A stretch of 64,000 bases of DNA, from NCBI RefSeq assembly GCF_000943545.1, contig NZ_JTHP01000004.1, forward strand, positions 1 to 64,000. The letters are read 5' to 3'. Origin of the DNA: Paenibacillus terrae (GTDB lineage: Bacteria; Bacillota; Bacilli; Paenibacillales; Paenibacillaceae). Below, one piece after another: positions 7,412 through 16,587 of the stretch; position 1 is the first letter of the stretch; each line of letters opens with the position of its first letter. The notes beneath the pieces were generated by a model. It had not been told where the DNA came from, did no database searches, and saw only the letters and a list, made by a program, of their open reading frames with translations. Made by a program: the position numbers and the translations under genes.

Positions 7412-7855
7412 ATGGATTACAGTTCACTCATCCTGCTGGTACTGGCTGGTCTTGGAATTGTCAGCGGCAACTCCACCGTCACCATTGCCATGGTCGTACT
7501 ACTGCTACTTCGGGTAACCCATTTTCATACTGCTTTCTCCTGGCTTGAAAAGTATGGATTGACGATCGGGATCATCATTCTAACCATTGGTGTGATGACC
7601 CCACTGGCCAGCGGTAAAATCAGCATTAGCCAGGTGATGGAGTCCTTCCTTCACTGGAAGTCGCTGCTCGCTATTGCCATTGGCATCCTGGTAGCCTACC
7701 TTGGCGGCCGCGGAGTAACCCTGATGTCCGGGCAGCCCATCATTGTGACGGGTTTGCTTATCGGAACCGTGATTGGTGTCGCCTTCTTCAAAGGCGTTCC
7801 TGTAGGACCGCTCATCGCCGCTGGGCTGCTGTCGCTGTTAATTGGACGAACTTAG
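7412..7855 (+). CDS. DUF441/UPF0756 family membrane protein
   Basis: This is an integral membrane protein of 147 residues with about five hydrophobic helices (residues about 4-20, 24-38, 50-66, 85-100 and 110-145). Its short loops contain the SGN and GG-RGV turns seen in UPF0756 proteins such as B. subtilis YtwI. No function is established for the family. The start ATG is preceded by AAGGAGA with 8-base spacing, and the gene closely follows ypdA, suggesting a shared transcript. Confidence 0.8.
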   Translation: MDYSSLILLVLAGLGIVSGNSTVTIAMVVLLLLRVTHFHTAFSWLEKYGLTIGIIILTIGVMTPLASGKISISQVMESFLHWKSLLAIAIGILVAYLGGRGVTLMSGQPIIVTGLLIGTVIGVAFFKGVPVGPLIAAGLLSLLIGRT

Positions 7856-8056
7856 GCTTCCCCGCGTATCCTTTGTCTGGCCGCTGGCAGATGCCATCCA
7901 TAAAAAAACGTATTTGACCAGCGGCAGACATAATTGAAAAAGGCAGTCAACGTAAAAAACGGATGAACCCGAGCAATCTGCATGAAGGGCTGAATTCAGT
8001 CCCGCTTTGTGTTATACTCTTATCGCATAATTTGGTAAATGCAGGAGGCTTGACCG

Positions 8057-8569
8057 ATGTCCCGACAATTTGTAACGGAAGCTGTAATGGTTGCCATATA
8101 TGGCCAACTGCTTACAACTCCCGCCCCTGTGGAATATATAGTGCCTTACACATCGTTGCTGGAGCTATACGAATTTCAGGATAGCACGGAACCGCTCATG
8201 GATAATCCTGCGGACGATCAGCATGTGAAGCGAAAGGTAAGCGAACTGATCAGCTATTTTGAGGAACCTTTGAATCAGAAAAAAATCCGGCGCGCGCTTC
8301 AGATGCCCTGGGCCAAAAGCTTGCCCATCCTGTTCGACGCTAACACCACACTGATCGTCATTAATGCCGTCGATACTGCGCATTACGGAGAATATTTTGA
8401 CCCAATCGAGACCGAACTGGTGCTAACAGCCCAGCGTGAAGAATTACCCATTTTGACAGATCAACTGGACTGGATTCATCGCATTATTGAAGCTTCCGTT
8501 CCTGTACATGTGTACGACATTGATGATTTTGATTTTGCGGTGGATGGTCCGATGCTCAACAACCCTTAA
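8057..8569 (+). CDS. Conserved-looking hypothetical protein (170 aa), acidic
   Basis: I cannot assign a function. The ATG follows AGGAGG with 8-base spacing. The product is cytosolic (no signal or membrane segment) and mixed alpha/beta. It carries VTEAVMVAIYGQLL at the N-terminus, a LISYFEEPLNQKKIRRAL helix (about residue 67-84) and an acidic C-terminal DIDDFDFAVDG. No nucleotide-binding or catalytic motif stands out. A strong terminator follows. It stands alone between the ypdA unit and a convergent gene. Confidence 0.65.
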   Translation: MSRQFVTEAVMVAIYGQLLTTPAPVEYIVPYTSLLELYEFQDSTEPLMDNPADDQHVKRKVSELISYFEEPLNQKKIRRALQMPWAKSLPILFDANTTLIVINAVDTAHYGEYFDPIETELVLTAQREELPILTDQLDWIHRIIEASVPVHVYDIDDFDFAVDGPMLNNP

Positions 8570-8601
8570 CATGCAGCACACGCGCCCCAAGGACAACAAA
8601 A

Positions 8602-8657
8602 CGGCGGAGTATCACACGCAGGTTAATCCCCTGTATCGCGATACTCCGCCGCTTTTT
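8602..8657. terminator. Bidirectional terminator between convergent genes
   Basis: A 12-bp perfect stem (CGGCGGAGTATC / GATACTCCGCCG) encloses a 26-base loop and is followed by CTTTTT on the plus strand. The minus strand also has a short T run, so it may serve the convergent HesB-like gene as well. Confidence 0.8.
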
Positions 8658-8704
8658 CATGCCCCCAAACAGTTAACCTGCACGCTATTTCTAACGTTAG
8701 AGCT

Positions 8705-9007
8705 TTAAGACTGCTCTTCCTCGGCATACGTGTAAATAATGTCGTCATGTTCCTCCAGATACTTCACTTCCAGATGATGCCCCTTCAAATACCAGTAATC
8801 CTGATCCTCCATATAAAACGTAATGCCAGCCGCTTCATGTTGTAATACGGGGTGCTGCGGAGGCTCTACGGCAATTCCCAGAGAAAAGCCCGGATGTAAC
8901 CCACCGCCGGAACTATAGCGGGCAAAAAAACGGATCGTATCTCCACGGTTCAGACCAAGCTCCTTGATGTACCACTGTGCCGCTGGTTCAGTTACCTGTA
9001 TGCTCAT
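8705..9007 (-). CDS. HesB/IscA-fold protein of the cysteine-free YneR type
   Basis: The 100-residue protein has the HesB-like fold (VTEPAAQWYIKELGL, then IRFFARYSSGGGLHPGFSLG and GITFYMEDQDYWYL). It contains no cysteine, so it lacks the three Fe-S ligands of IscA/SufA. This matches the YneR subgroup, which keeps the fold without the cluster site; its role is unknown. The ATG follows AGGAGATGAGCTAACGC. It converges with the hypothetical gene ending at 8569. Confidence 0.8.
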   Translation of the reverse strand: MSIQVTEPAAQWYIKELGLNRGDTIRFFARYSSGGGLHPGFSLGIAVEPPQHPVLQHEAAGITFYMEDQDYWYLKGHHLEVKYLEEHDDIIYTYAEEEQS

Positions 9008-9136
9008 GCGTTAGCTCATCTCCTTGTACAATTACATCCTGTTAACTATATCATAGCATGATTTAGAATGACCACCAACCGCCCCTTACTCAAGTGAAAA
9101 TCTCCAGCGAGCGATATACATTTTTTTGAAAAAGGT

Positions 9137-9166
9137 TTGACAATTCGCAAAAGACGGTGTTAAGAT
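9137..9166 (+). promoter_or_regulatory. Promoter of the bmr-type leader and ABC exporter operon
   Basis: Perfect -35 TTGACA (9137-9142) and -10 TAAGAT (9161-9166) with an 18-base spacer. Transcription would start near 9173, about 90 bases before the leader peptide. Confidence 0.7.
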
Positions 9167-9262
9167 TCAACCATACGAGATCCATTTTGAAATTAATTAC
9201 CAAATTGAACGATTACTCATGTTCAGAATGAATCCAATTCGAAGAAGAAAGGAGTGTTACCG

Positions 9263-9376
9263 GTGCTAAACATTCATCTCGCCTTTTACCCAACTCTACA
9301 AACACAACAACTTCATACCGGAGCATCTCCCCTGACGCATCCTTCGGAATTGGGCCATTCACGTTGTATGGTTTAA
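9263..9376 (+). CDS. Leader peptide (37 aa) of the ABC exporter operon, BmrB-like position
   Basis: A GTG start at 9263 follows AAAGGAG with 8-base spacing, and the frame runs 37 codons (MLNIHLAFYPTLQTQQ and on) to TAA at 9376. It is followed by potential RNA stems and an intrinsic terminator at 9459-9492, ahead of the bmrC-like gene. In B. subtilis, translation of the short BmrB leader controls terminator formation before bmrCD, so ribosome-stalling antibiotics induce the exporter. The gene order and elements here match that scheme; sequence identity to BmrB was not tested. The peptide has no membrane or signal features. Confidence 0.7.
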   Translation: MLNIHLAFYPTLQTQQLHTGASPLTHPSELGHSRCMV

Positions 9377-9443
9377 TACGAGTGGCTGCCTGCGTTTGAG
9401 CAGTTTTTCAGTGGTGAGTGTGCTGAAAATACCTGCGCGCCAT

Positions 9444-9492
9444 ATGATATTGAGATTTAAGGCATATCGTCTGCGGACGGTATGCCTTTTTT
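9444..9492 (+). promoter_or_regulatory. Attenuator: intrinsic terminator with candidate antiterminator upstream of bmrC
   Basis: AAGGCATA-t-CGTC (9459-9471) pairs with GACG-g-TATGCCTT (9476-9488) around a 4-base loop, followed by six T (9487-9492): a good terminator in front of the exporter genes. ATGATAT (9444-9450) can pair with ATATCGT (9464-9470, one G-U), which would block the 5' arm. The position 70-115 bases after the leader stop fits control by ribosome stalling on the leader frame. Confidence 0.7.
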
Positions 9493-9595
9493 GCGCCTGT
9501 TACCGGATTGAAGCTAGTGGTAGCAAGCCTTATTGTTTATTCAAAATGGTACAACAACTCTCGCATGAGCTTTTCATGAAAGGATGGGATTCCTC

Positions 9596-11353
9596 TTGTT
9601 TTCGGTACTCAAAAATTTAAGCTGGTTTTTTAAAAGAGAACGAAGCCGGTACTCGATTGGGCTGTTTTTGCTGATCGCCGTTGGCGTGCTGGAGCTTGCT
9701 CCGCCTCGGCTGCTAGGTAGCGCTATTGATGAGATCGTACGCGGTTCAATTTCATGGTCCTCGCTCTGGCATTATATTTTTTATATTTTAGGCATTCTTG
9801 CCGTCATCTACTACATTACGTACATATGGATGCACAAGCTGTTTGGGGGTGCCAATCTGGTGGAGCGCCTGTTGCGCACACGCTTTATGAACCATCTGCT
9901 GCGGATGACACCTCCATTTTTTGAACGCAATCGTACTGGTGACCTGATGGCTCGTGCTACGAACGACCTTCGCTCCGTGGCAAGTACTGCGGGCTTTGGC
10001 ATGCTGACGCTAACTGACTCCACAGTTTACCTGAGCGTCGTGCTAGTCGCCATGGGTACCCTGATTAGCTGGAAGCTGACACTGGCGGCGGTTCTGCCCC
10101 TTCCTTTTATCGCACTGGCAATGAGCATTTACGGCAAAGCCGTTCACGAGCGTTACACGCTGGCACAGGATGCATTTGGCGATATGAACGACCAGGTGCT
10201 GGAATCCGTGGCAGGTATCCGGGTTATTCGCGCCTATGTACAGGAACGGATGGATGAAAAACGGTTCGCCGATATTACCGATGACGTATTTCGCAAAAAT
10301 CTGGCGGTCGCCCGAATGGATGCTCTCTTCGAACCGACGATCCGCTTATGCGTAGGACTTAGCTATGTTATCGGGCTCGGCTATGGTATTTATCTGGTAT
10401 TTCATAACGATATCACGCTGGGTGAACTGGTATCCTTTAACATGTATCTGGGGATGATGATTTGGCCGATGTTTGCCATCGGCGAACTGATCAACATTAT
10501 GCAGCGCGGTAGCGCTTCCCTCGATCGGGTGAACGAAACTCTCCATGTGGAGCCGGACGTACAAGATGCAGCTCAGCCTGTAACGATTAACCACCCCGAG
10601 TCCATTACGATGAAAGATGTTACCTTCCGTTATCCAACCTCATCTGTTGACAATCTGTTACATGTGAATTTGGAGCTGAAACGAGGGGAAACGCTGGGTG
10701 TCGTCGGCCGAACGGGCAGCGGGAAGTCCACCCTGCTCAAACAGCTACTACATGAATACCCGACGGGTAGCGGTGACATTTTAATCTCTGGCACTCGGCT
10801 GGAGGACATTGCTGTTGAACAACTGCACAGCTGGATCGGCTACGTGCCACAGGAGCAAATTCTGTTCTCCAAATCAGTGCGTGAGAACATTCAGTTCGGT
10901 AAACCGTGTGCAGATGATGACGATATCATGGAAGCGATCCGTACCGCAGCTTTCGATCAGGATTTAGGCACCCTGTCCGATGGACTGGACACACTCGTCG
11001 GAGAAAAAGGCATAGCCCTGTCCGGCGGGCAGAAGCAACGTGTTTCGCTGGCACGCGCCTTTATCGGCGATCCGGATATTCTGGTGCTAGACGATGCACT
11101 GTCCGCGGTTGATGCTCGAACAGAAGCACGTATTATTGATAATATCCGGCGTAAACGCTCGGGTAAAACAACTCTGATCTCCACTCACCGTCTCTCGGCT
11201 GTAGAACATGCAGACCGGATCGTCGTGCTGGAGCAAGGACGCATTATTGAGGAAGGAACCCACAACGAGTTGCTTCAGACGGACGGATGGTACCGTCAAC
11301 AGTATGAACGGCAGCAAGTGGAATCTGTTCTGACCTCAGGGGAGGTTTCCTAA
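9596..11353 (+). CDS. bmrC: BmrC-like subunit of heterodimeric multidrug ABC exporter
   Basis: This is a half-transporter for drug export across the cytoplasmic membrane. A TTG start at 9596 (LFSVLKNLSWFF), 11 bases after AAGGA, aligns with the B. subtilis BmrC/YheI N-terminus. The ATG at 9584 overlaps the RBS and is rejected. Six membrane helices span about residues 15-290 and include the family segment MMIWPMFAIGELIN. The nucleotide-binding domain has Walker A GRTGSGKST (about 370), signature LSGGQ (about 475) and Walker B LVLDDALS, with Asp in place of the catalytic Glu. This marks the degenerate site typical of BmrC. It overlaps bmrD by one base. Confidence 0.92.
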   Translation: MFSVLKNLSWFFKRERSRYSIGLFLLIAVGVLELAPPRLLGSAIDEIVRGSISWSSLWHYIFYILGILAVIYYITYIWMHKLFGGANLVERLLRTRFMNHLLRMTPPFFERNRTGDLMARATNDLRSVASTAGFGMLTLTDSTVYLSVVLVAMGTLISWKLTLAAVLPLPFIALAMSIYGKAVHERYTLAQDAFGDMNDQVLESVAGIRVIRAYVQERMDEKRFADITDDVFRKNLAVARMDALFEPTIRLCVGLSYVIGLGYGIYLVFHNDITLGELVSFNMYLGMMIWPMFAIGELINIMQRGSASLDRVNETLHVEPDVQDAAQPVTINHPESITMKDVTFRYPTSSVDNLLHVNLELKRGETLGVVGRTGSGKSTLLKQLLHEYPTGSGDILISGTRLEDIAVEQLHSWIGYVPQEQILFSKSVRENIQFGKPCADDDDIMEAIRTAAFDQDLGTLSDGLDTLVGEKGIALSGGQKQRVSLARAFIGDPDILVLDDALSAVDARTEARIIDNIRRKRSGKTTLISTHRLSAVEHADRIVVLEQGRIIEEGTHNELLQTDGWYRQQYERQQVESVLTSGEVS

Positions 11354-13545
11354 TGAAATCCAATATCGGCAAAAGGCTATTCCAGTATGCCCTGACGAGC
11401 AAAGCTGGCTTTATCGCGGCACTCATCGCATTGACTATCGGGGTAGCCGCCGAGCTGGCCGGACCCTTCATCGCTAAAACGATGATCGACGACCATATGC
11501 TCGCTATTGAAAAACCATTTTACGAGACAACTAGTGTGGACGGCACTGTAGGTTATGCCGGAACCCATTTTAAGCGTGAAGACCGCTTTGAGGCCGGGGA
11601 GCCCAAAGGGCGTGAAGCGAGGATTTTACAAGTCGACAAATCCTTCGTATTTATTGATGGTACGGTGCAGGTGGCTGACGGTAACCGCTCCTTTGCGAAC
11701 GGCACGCTGACGGTGACACGCGGCTCCGACACCTTTCGCTATGATGCCAAGGCTTTGACAGCCGATGAGCTGTATAGCTTTTACAAGCCGGAAATGCCCG
11801 GTATCTTTCAACTGATTGGCTGGTATTGCTTCTTTCTGGTCATTTCGATCTTTGCCGAATTTGGCAAAACGTACTGGCTGCAATCCTCGGCCAACAAGGT
11901 CATTCAAAAGCTTCGGCTTGACCTCTACGCACACATTCAACGGTTGCCAGTTTACTTTTTTGACAATCTGCCCGCAGGTAAGGTCGTATCCCGTGTTACG
12001 AATGACACAGAAGCGGTAAAAGATTTATTCGTGGCCGTACTGTCGAACTTCACTTCAGGTATTGTGACGATGGCCGGGGTATATGTCGCACTCTTTTTGC
12101 TGGACTTCAGACTGGGTCTGATCTCTCTGTTCATTGTACCGCTGCTGATCTTGTGGATTGTGCTGTACCGCAAGGTCGCCACCCGCTTTAATACGATCAT
12201 TCGGTCCCGGCTCAGTGAGATTAATGCGATTATCAATGAATCTATTCAAGGTATGTCCATTATTCGCGTGTTCCGGCACCAGAAACAAACGCAACATGAG
12301 TTTGAAGAACTGAACGATGATTATATGAAGCACCAGAATAAAATGCTGAATTTGAACGCCTTCACTTCACACAATCTGGTCAATGTGCTGAGAAATCTTG
12401 CCTTTGCCGTCGTGTTGTGGTATTTCGGAGCAGAGGCGCTTGGCACGACAGGCAGTGCTGTATCACTAGGCGTACTATACGCCTTCGTCGATGTACTGGG
12501 ACGACTGTTCCAACCGATGACTGGTATGGTCAACCAGCTTGCGGTGCTGGATGCTTCAATCGTATCCTCGGGACGGGTATTTGAACTGATGGATGAAACC
12601 GGAGAACTGGTAACAGACGGCACGATGCCGCGTTACAAAGGTCTGGTGGAGTTCGACGACGTAACCTTTGCCTACAAAAAGGATGCTGTCCTTAAGCATA
12701 TTTCCTTTACTGCACATCCCGGCCAAACGGTTGCTCTCGTCGGACATACCGGATCAGGCAAAAGCTCGATTATTAACCTGCTGTTCCGGTTTTATGATCC
12801 GCAAAAAGGAACGATCACCATTGACGGAACCTCTGTCAAGGACATTCCAAAGCAGTGGCTACGCCATCATATGGGTATCGTTCTTCAAGATCCATATTTG
12901 TTTACAGGTACAGTAGCCTCCAATGTCAGTCTGGGAGACAGCCGGATTACCAGAGAACAGGTGAACAAAGCACTGTGTGATGTCGGGGCTGACAAACTGC
13001 TGGCCCACTTGCCGCAAGGCTTTGACGAGCCAGTGATCGAAAAAGGAAGTACTTTATCAGCCGGGCAGCGTCAGCTCATTTCCTTCGCCCGTGCGTTGGC
13101 CTTTGATCCGGCGATTCTGATTCTCGATGAAGCTACCGCCAATATTGATACCGAAACCGAGGCGCTTATCCAATCTGCGCTGGAGGTGCTCAAGAAAGGG
13201 CGTACTACCTTCATCATTGCTCACCGTCTGTCGACCATCCGCAGTGCGGACCAAATTCTGGTGCTGCATCGGGGCGAGATTGTCGAACGCGGTAACCATG
13301 ACGAACTCATGGCTCAGGGCGGTCGTTACTTCCAGATGTATCAGCTCCAGTCAGGAACGGCGGGAACAGATACAAATCCATCCTCTAGTGCATCGTCGGA
13401 ACAAGAAGCTTTACTTGCAGAGAAAACTGCTGTAGCAGCAGGAGCTGCCACTTCTGGAAAAGCCGATACCCGAGCAGGTACCAGCTCCTTGCAGAAACCG
13501 GGCACAGGTCAAAACGGACCCGGCTTGGCTGGAGGAAGCGCATAA
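11353..13545 (+). CDS. bmrD: BmrD-like subunit of heterodimeric multidrug ABC exporter
   Basis: This is the partner half-transporter with the consensus catalytic site. Between the first and second membrane helices it carries an outside domain of about 85 residues (about 48-135), as in BmrD/YheH. The ATPase domain has Walker A GHTGSGKSS (about 465), a non-standard signature LSAGQRQ (about 567), Walker B ILILDEATA with catalytic Glu (about 590) and the H-loop IIAHRLS. Residues about 675-730 form a Ser/Ala/Gly/Thr-rich tail without recognisable domain. The start ATG shares an A with the bmrC stop (TAATG) and follows GGGGAGG, indicating translational coupling. Confidence 0.92.
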   Translation: MKSNIGKRLFQYALTSKAGFIAALIALTIGVAAELAGPFIAKTMIDDHMLAIEKPFYETTSVDGTVGYAGTHFKREDRFEAGEPKGREARILQVDKSFVFIDGTVQVADGNRSFANGTLTVTRGSDTFRYDAKALTADELYSFYKPEMPGIFQLIGWYCFFLVISIFAEFGKTYWLQSSANKVIQKLRLDLYAHIQRLPVYFFDNLPAGKVVSRVTNDTEAVKDLFVAVLSNFTSGIVTMAGVYVALFLLDFRLGLISLFIVPLLILWIVLYRKVATRFNTIIRSRLSEINAIINESIQGMSIIRVFRHQKQTQHEFEELNDDYMKHQNKMLNLNAFTSHNLVNVLRNLAFAVVLWYFGAEALGTTGSAVSLGVLYAFVDVLGRLFQPMTGMVNQLAVLDASIVSSGRVFELMDETGELVTDGTMPRYKGLVEFDDVTFAYKKDAVLKHISFTAHPGQTVALVGHTGSGKSSIINLLFRFYDPQKGTITIDGTSVKDIPKQWLRHHMGIVLQDPYLFTGTVASNVSLGDSRITREQVNKALCDVGADKLLAHLPQGFDEPVIEKGSTLSAGQRQLISFARALAFDPAILILDEATANIDTETEALIQSALEVLKKGRTTFIIAHRLSTIRSADQILVLHRGEIVERGNHDELMAQGGRYFQMYQLQSGTAGTDTNPSSSASSEQEALLAEKTAVAAGAATSGKADTRAGTSSLQKPGTGQNGPGLAGGSA

Positions 13546-13570
13546 AGTAAGCACACAAAGCATGCATAAA

Positions 13571-13621
13571 AAAACAGCAAGTCTCCGGATACATACAATG
13601 GAGGCTTGCTGTTTTACTTTT
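13571..13621. terminator. Bidirectional terminator between bmrD and the SLH gene
   Basis: AAAACAGCAAG pairs with CTTGCTGTTTT, with an inner TCTCC/GGAG(G) extension. T runs follow on the plus strand and A runs precede on the other side, so it can end both convergent units. Confidence 0.8.
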
Positions 13622-13656
13622 TTCTAAACACATGCTTCGTGTGTAGGCTACAACTA

Positions 13657-14625
13657 TTATTGGGCTACCGAGGTGCCTGATCCTGTAGGAGGAAAAACGG
13701 TTCCCTCTACCGCCTTAATCGTAACTTTATACTTGCTGTCCACCAGTGTACTGGTGTGGGTATCCGTAATGACCTGGATATTCATTTCCCCCGGCTTTGG
13801 GCTTGTCAGCTTGTAGTAAATCACTGCATTGGCGTCATCTACGTAGTCGATATGATCCACTTCAATGCCGTAACCGGGATTGGGTGCCTGCAAACGGGTT
13901 AATGTTACCTTGTTCTGCTGGTCATTCACCTTCTCTACACTCATACTGATACCATTTTGCTGGCCCGGATCTGAAGGCTCAGCCGGATTTTCTGGAGTGG
14001 ATTCAATCGGTTTATGATTTTGCACAAATTCGGATGCATTATAGACCATCTCTGCTGCCTCCATTCGGGTTACTTTACGTTCCGGATTAAAGTTGCTCTT
14101 TTCATCTAATTTAGCAATTTTGGTCAACAACAGGAACTGAACCGCTTCGCTTGAATCTTGGTCCAGCTTCTTGCCATCCGCAACATTAATGTACATGCGG
14201 ACTGTTGGATATTCTCCGGTTGCACTAACCGCTTTGTACAGTATATTCGCGAATTGTTCTCTTGTCATCTGAGTGCTTGGATCAATATCCGGTGATAAAG
14301 GAATTTGGTGTTGAGCCGCAATCCGGTAAGACTTGGCATACCATGCCGAAGACGGAATATTTGCGAAGGAACCCGTCGTGAAATCCGGCATAACTTGAAG
14401 ATCCATCGCATTAACAACCATATGCACCCCTTGTGCATACGTAAGTGATTGATCAGGCGCAAACTTATCCTTCGTGATGCCCTGAATAATACCTTTGTTC
14501 TGAAGCGAACTTACAATCTTCTCCTGCTCTGTTCCTTTTATATCACGAAATGCAGAAGCTGACGTAGCCACTGCCAACGAACAGATCACCAGCAAAGCTG
14601 CTGTCACGCTTTTGTTTTTTTTCAT
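13657..14625 (-). CDS. Secreted SLH-domain protein with PrcB-like C-terminal domain
   Basis: This is a cell-wall-attached surface protein. The ATG at 14625 follows GGAGGTG with good spacing; it is followed by MKKNKSVTAALLVICS and a signal cleavage site after ATSASA. Three S-layer-homology repeats follow (about residues 25-75, 85-145 and 150-200; for example GIIQGITKDKFAPDQSLTYAQ and FNPERKVTRMEAAEM). SLH domains bind pyruvylated secondary wall polymer. After a Pro/Glu linker comes a beta domain (about 220-310) with NPGYGIEV and SPKPGEMNIQVIT, resembling the PrcB C-terminal domain found in surface protease complexes. No protease motif is present. Confidence 0.8.
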   Translation of the reverse strand: MKKNKSVTAALLVICSLAVATSASAFRDIKGTEQEKIVSSLQNKGIIQGITKDKFAPDQSLTYAQGVHMVVNAMDLQVMPDFTTGSFANIPSSAWYAKSYRIAAQHQIPLSPDIDPSTQMTREQFANILYKAVSATGEYPTVRMYINVADGKKLDQDSSEAVQFLLLTKIAKLDEKSNFNPERKVTRMEAAEMVYNASEFVQNHKPIESTPENPAEPSDPGQQNGISMSVEKVNDQQNKVTLTRLQAPNPGYGIEVDHIDYVDDANAVIYYKLTSPKPGEMNIQVITDTHTSTLVDSKYKVTIKAVEGTVFPPTGSGTSVAQ

Positions 14626-14830
14626 GAGATGCACCTCCATATTTACTATGTTTCTTCTATACTTATCGACGCAATACTATCAACAAATGTTTCAGATACT
14701 CAAAAATTGATTGTAAAAAAAGCTTACGATACTTACAGTTAGTGTAACCCGTTTAACTCTTTTCTGCTCTCTTCCTAGGCTACATTTTAAAGATACCCAC
14801 TTTGCGGGCACTCTTCCTCAGGCCATTTGG

Positions 14831-16555
14831 CTACATCCGATAGGGTGCTTTCAGACCAAGAAGTTGCAGCGTATGTGCCAAAATATCAGCCGTTTGTTCA
14901 GCCAACTGAATGCGCCACGGCCCACCCTCGACAATCCGTTCCTTGACGTAAAAGCGGTTGAACGCCTGCGCCGTATCCAGCGCAAACCTCGCGATAACCG
15001 AAGGTTCCAGTTGCCGAGCCGCACGTTCCAGTTGTCCCTGATAACGAACCAGTTGCTTAAGCAGCGCCCAGCCTGCATCCCCCAGCATTTCATCTGATGT
15101 ATACGTTGAATCAGGTGCATGACGTTCCCCCGCGGGAACATCTATACTAGAACCAGCCAACGTATCAGTGCCAGCATGAGCTTTTTCCAAAAGACTGCGT
15201 ATACGTGCATGTGTGTATTGTACATAAGGACCTGTCTCACCTTCAAAGGTTAACGCGTCTTCCAGTGAGAAATCCACTTCGTTCAGGCGGTTATTTTTTA
15301 AGTCGCCAAAAATGATCGCCCCGATGCCGACGTCCTCGGCTATTTCCTGTTGATCCTGTAAAGCGGGATTCTTCTGAGTGATGATAGATAGAGCGCGGGC
15401 TACCGCTTCATCCAGTACCTCTTCCAGCTTCACGACCTTGCCGCGTCTTGTGGACATTTTTTTACCTGCAAAGCGCATCAGACCAAACGGCACGTGCTCA
15501 CACTGCTCCGCCCACGTCTCCCCTGCACGCTTTAGTACCGCAAACACCTGCCGGAAATGCAACTGCTGCTCTCCACCTACCACGTACAGCAACCGATCAA
15601 CTTTCATAACCTCATGACGATAGATCGCCGTAGCCAAATCACGTGTCGGGTAGATGGTAGTCCCATCCTTTTTCAAAATCAGACAAGGCGGCAGTCCTTC
15701 ATCCTCCAAACGCACCACAAGCGCACCTTCACTTTCTTCCAGCAAACCTTTCGTCCTTAATTGGGCAACAACCGCCTGCATTTTATCATTGTAAAAGCTC
15801 TCTCCCAGTACATGGTCGAATGTAATGTTCAGACGCTGGTACATGCGATCAAATTCTCGCAGGCTGACTTCAACAAAAAACTCCCATAGCCGCTTAGCCT
15901 CGCTATCTCCATGCTCCAGACGACGGAACCATTCACGACCTTCGTCCTCCAAAGACGGGTCATGCTCGGCTTCCTCATGAAAACGCACGTACAGCTTAAG
16001 TGACTCTCCAATCGGATCCTGCTGTAGCTGCTCTTCATTTCCCCATCTTTTATAAGCCGCAATTTGCTTACCAAACTGTGTTCCCCAATCCCCCAAATGA
16101 TTCACACTAACCGGAACATACCCCGTTTCCCCGAGAATGCGGTACAGTGCAGCACCGATGACAGTAGAACGAAGATGGCCGATACCAAACGGTTTGGCAA
16201 TATTGGGCGAAGACATATCAATCACTACCCGCTGTCCGTGTCCGAGATCTGGCTTGAAAAATTCGGGTTTTCTCAATTCAGCCAGCATCAGTGGAATATG
16301 AATGGAACGCCCCAGTGTTATATTTACATAGGCTCCTGATGCCGAAGCAGTCAGTCCTTCTTCACGATTTACTGCTTCCGCCAATTCCAACGCAATTAGC
16401 TGCGGAGCCTTCCGAAACTTTTTAGCCAGCAAAAAACAGGGAAACGCCACATCTCCCCATTCTGGCTGTGGCGGTACCTCCAATAAAGATGAAATCTCCT
16501 TTTCCTCCAAGCCTGTATGAGCGGAAATAGCTTGAATAGCGATCGACATCAGCAT
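14831..16555 (-). CDS. argS: Arginyl-tRNA synthetase
   Basis: This class I enzyme charges tRNA-Arg in the cytosol. The 574-residue product has the HIGH-region signature SPNIAKPFGIGHLRST (about residue 114), the active-site NHLGDWGTQFGK (about 153) and the KMSKS-equivalent KKMSTRRGKVV (about 370). It ends with the DALR anticodon-binding domain and the C-terminal methionine of APYRM. The start ATG follows GGAGAGAAGG. Expression is predicted to be controlled by the Arg-specific T-box directly upstream. Codon use and length look normal. Confidence 0.95.
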   Translation of the reverse strand: MLMSIAIQAISAHTGLEEKEISSLLEVPPQPEWGDVAFPCFLLAKKFRKAPQLIALELAEAVNREEGLTASASGAYVNITLGRSIHIPLMLAELRKPEFFKPDLGHGQRVVIDMSSPNIAKPFGIGHLRSTVIGAALYRILGETGYVPVSVNHLGDWGTQFGKQIAAYKRWGNEEQLQQDPIGESLKLYVRFHEEAEHDPSLEDEGREWFRRLEHGDSEAKRLWEFFVEVSLREFDRMYQRLNITFDHVLGESFYNDKMQAVVAQLRTKGLLEESEGALVVRLEDEGLPPCLILKKDGTTIYPTRDLATAIYRHEVMKVDRLLYVVGGEQQLHFRQVFAVLKRAGETWAEQCEHVPFGLMRFAGKKMSTRRGKVVKLEEVLDEAVARALSIITQKNPALQDQQEIAEDVGIGAIIFGDLKNNRLNEVDFSLEDALTFEGETGPYVQYTHARIRSLLEKAHAGTDTLAGSSIDVPAGERHAPDSTYTSDEMLGDAGWALLKQLVRYQGQLERAARQLEPSVIARFALDTAQAFNRFYVKERIVEGGPWRIQLAEQTADILAHTLQLLGLKAPYRM

Positions 16556-16587
16556 AGCCTTCTCTCCTTTTTTTCATTAGAATCTAA

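Noticed and set aside
7868..7935. Inverted repeat with CCGCTGG / CCAGCGG arms after the DUF441 gene
   Set aside because: The loop is about 30 bases and no T run follows, so it is not a convincing terminator or riboswitch.
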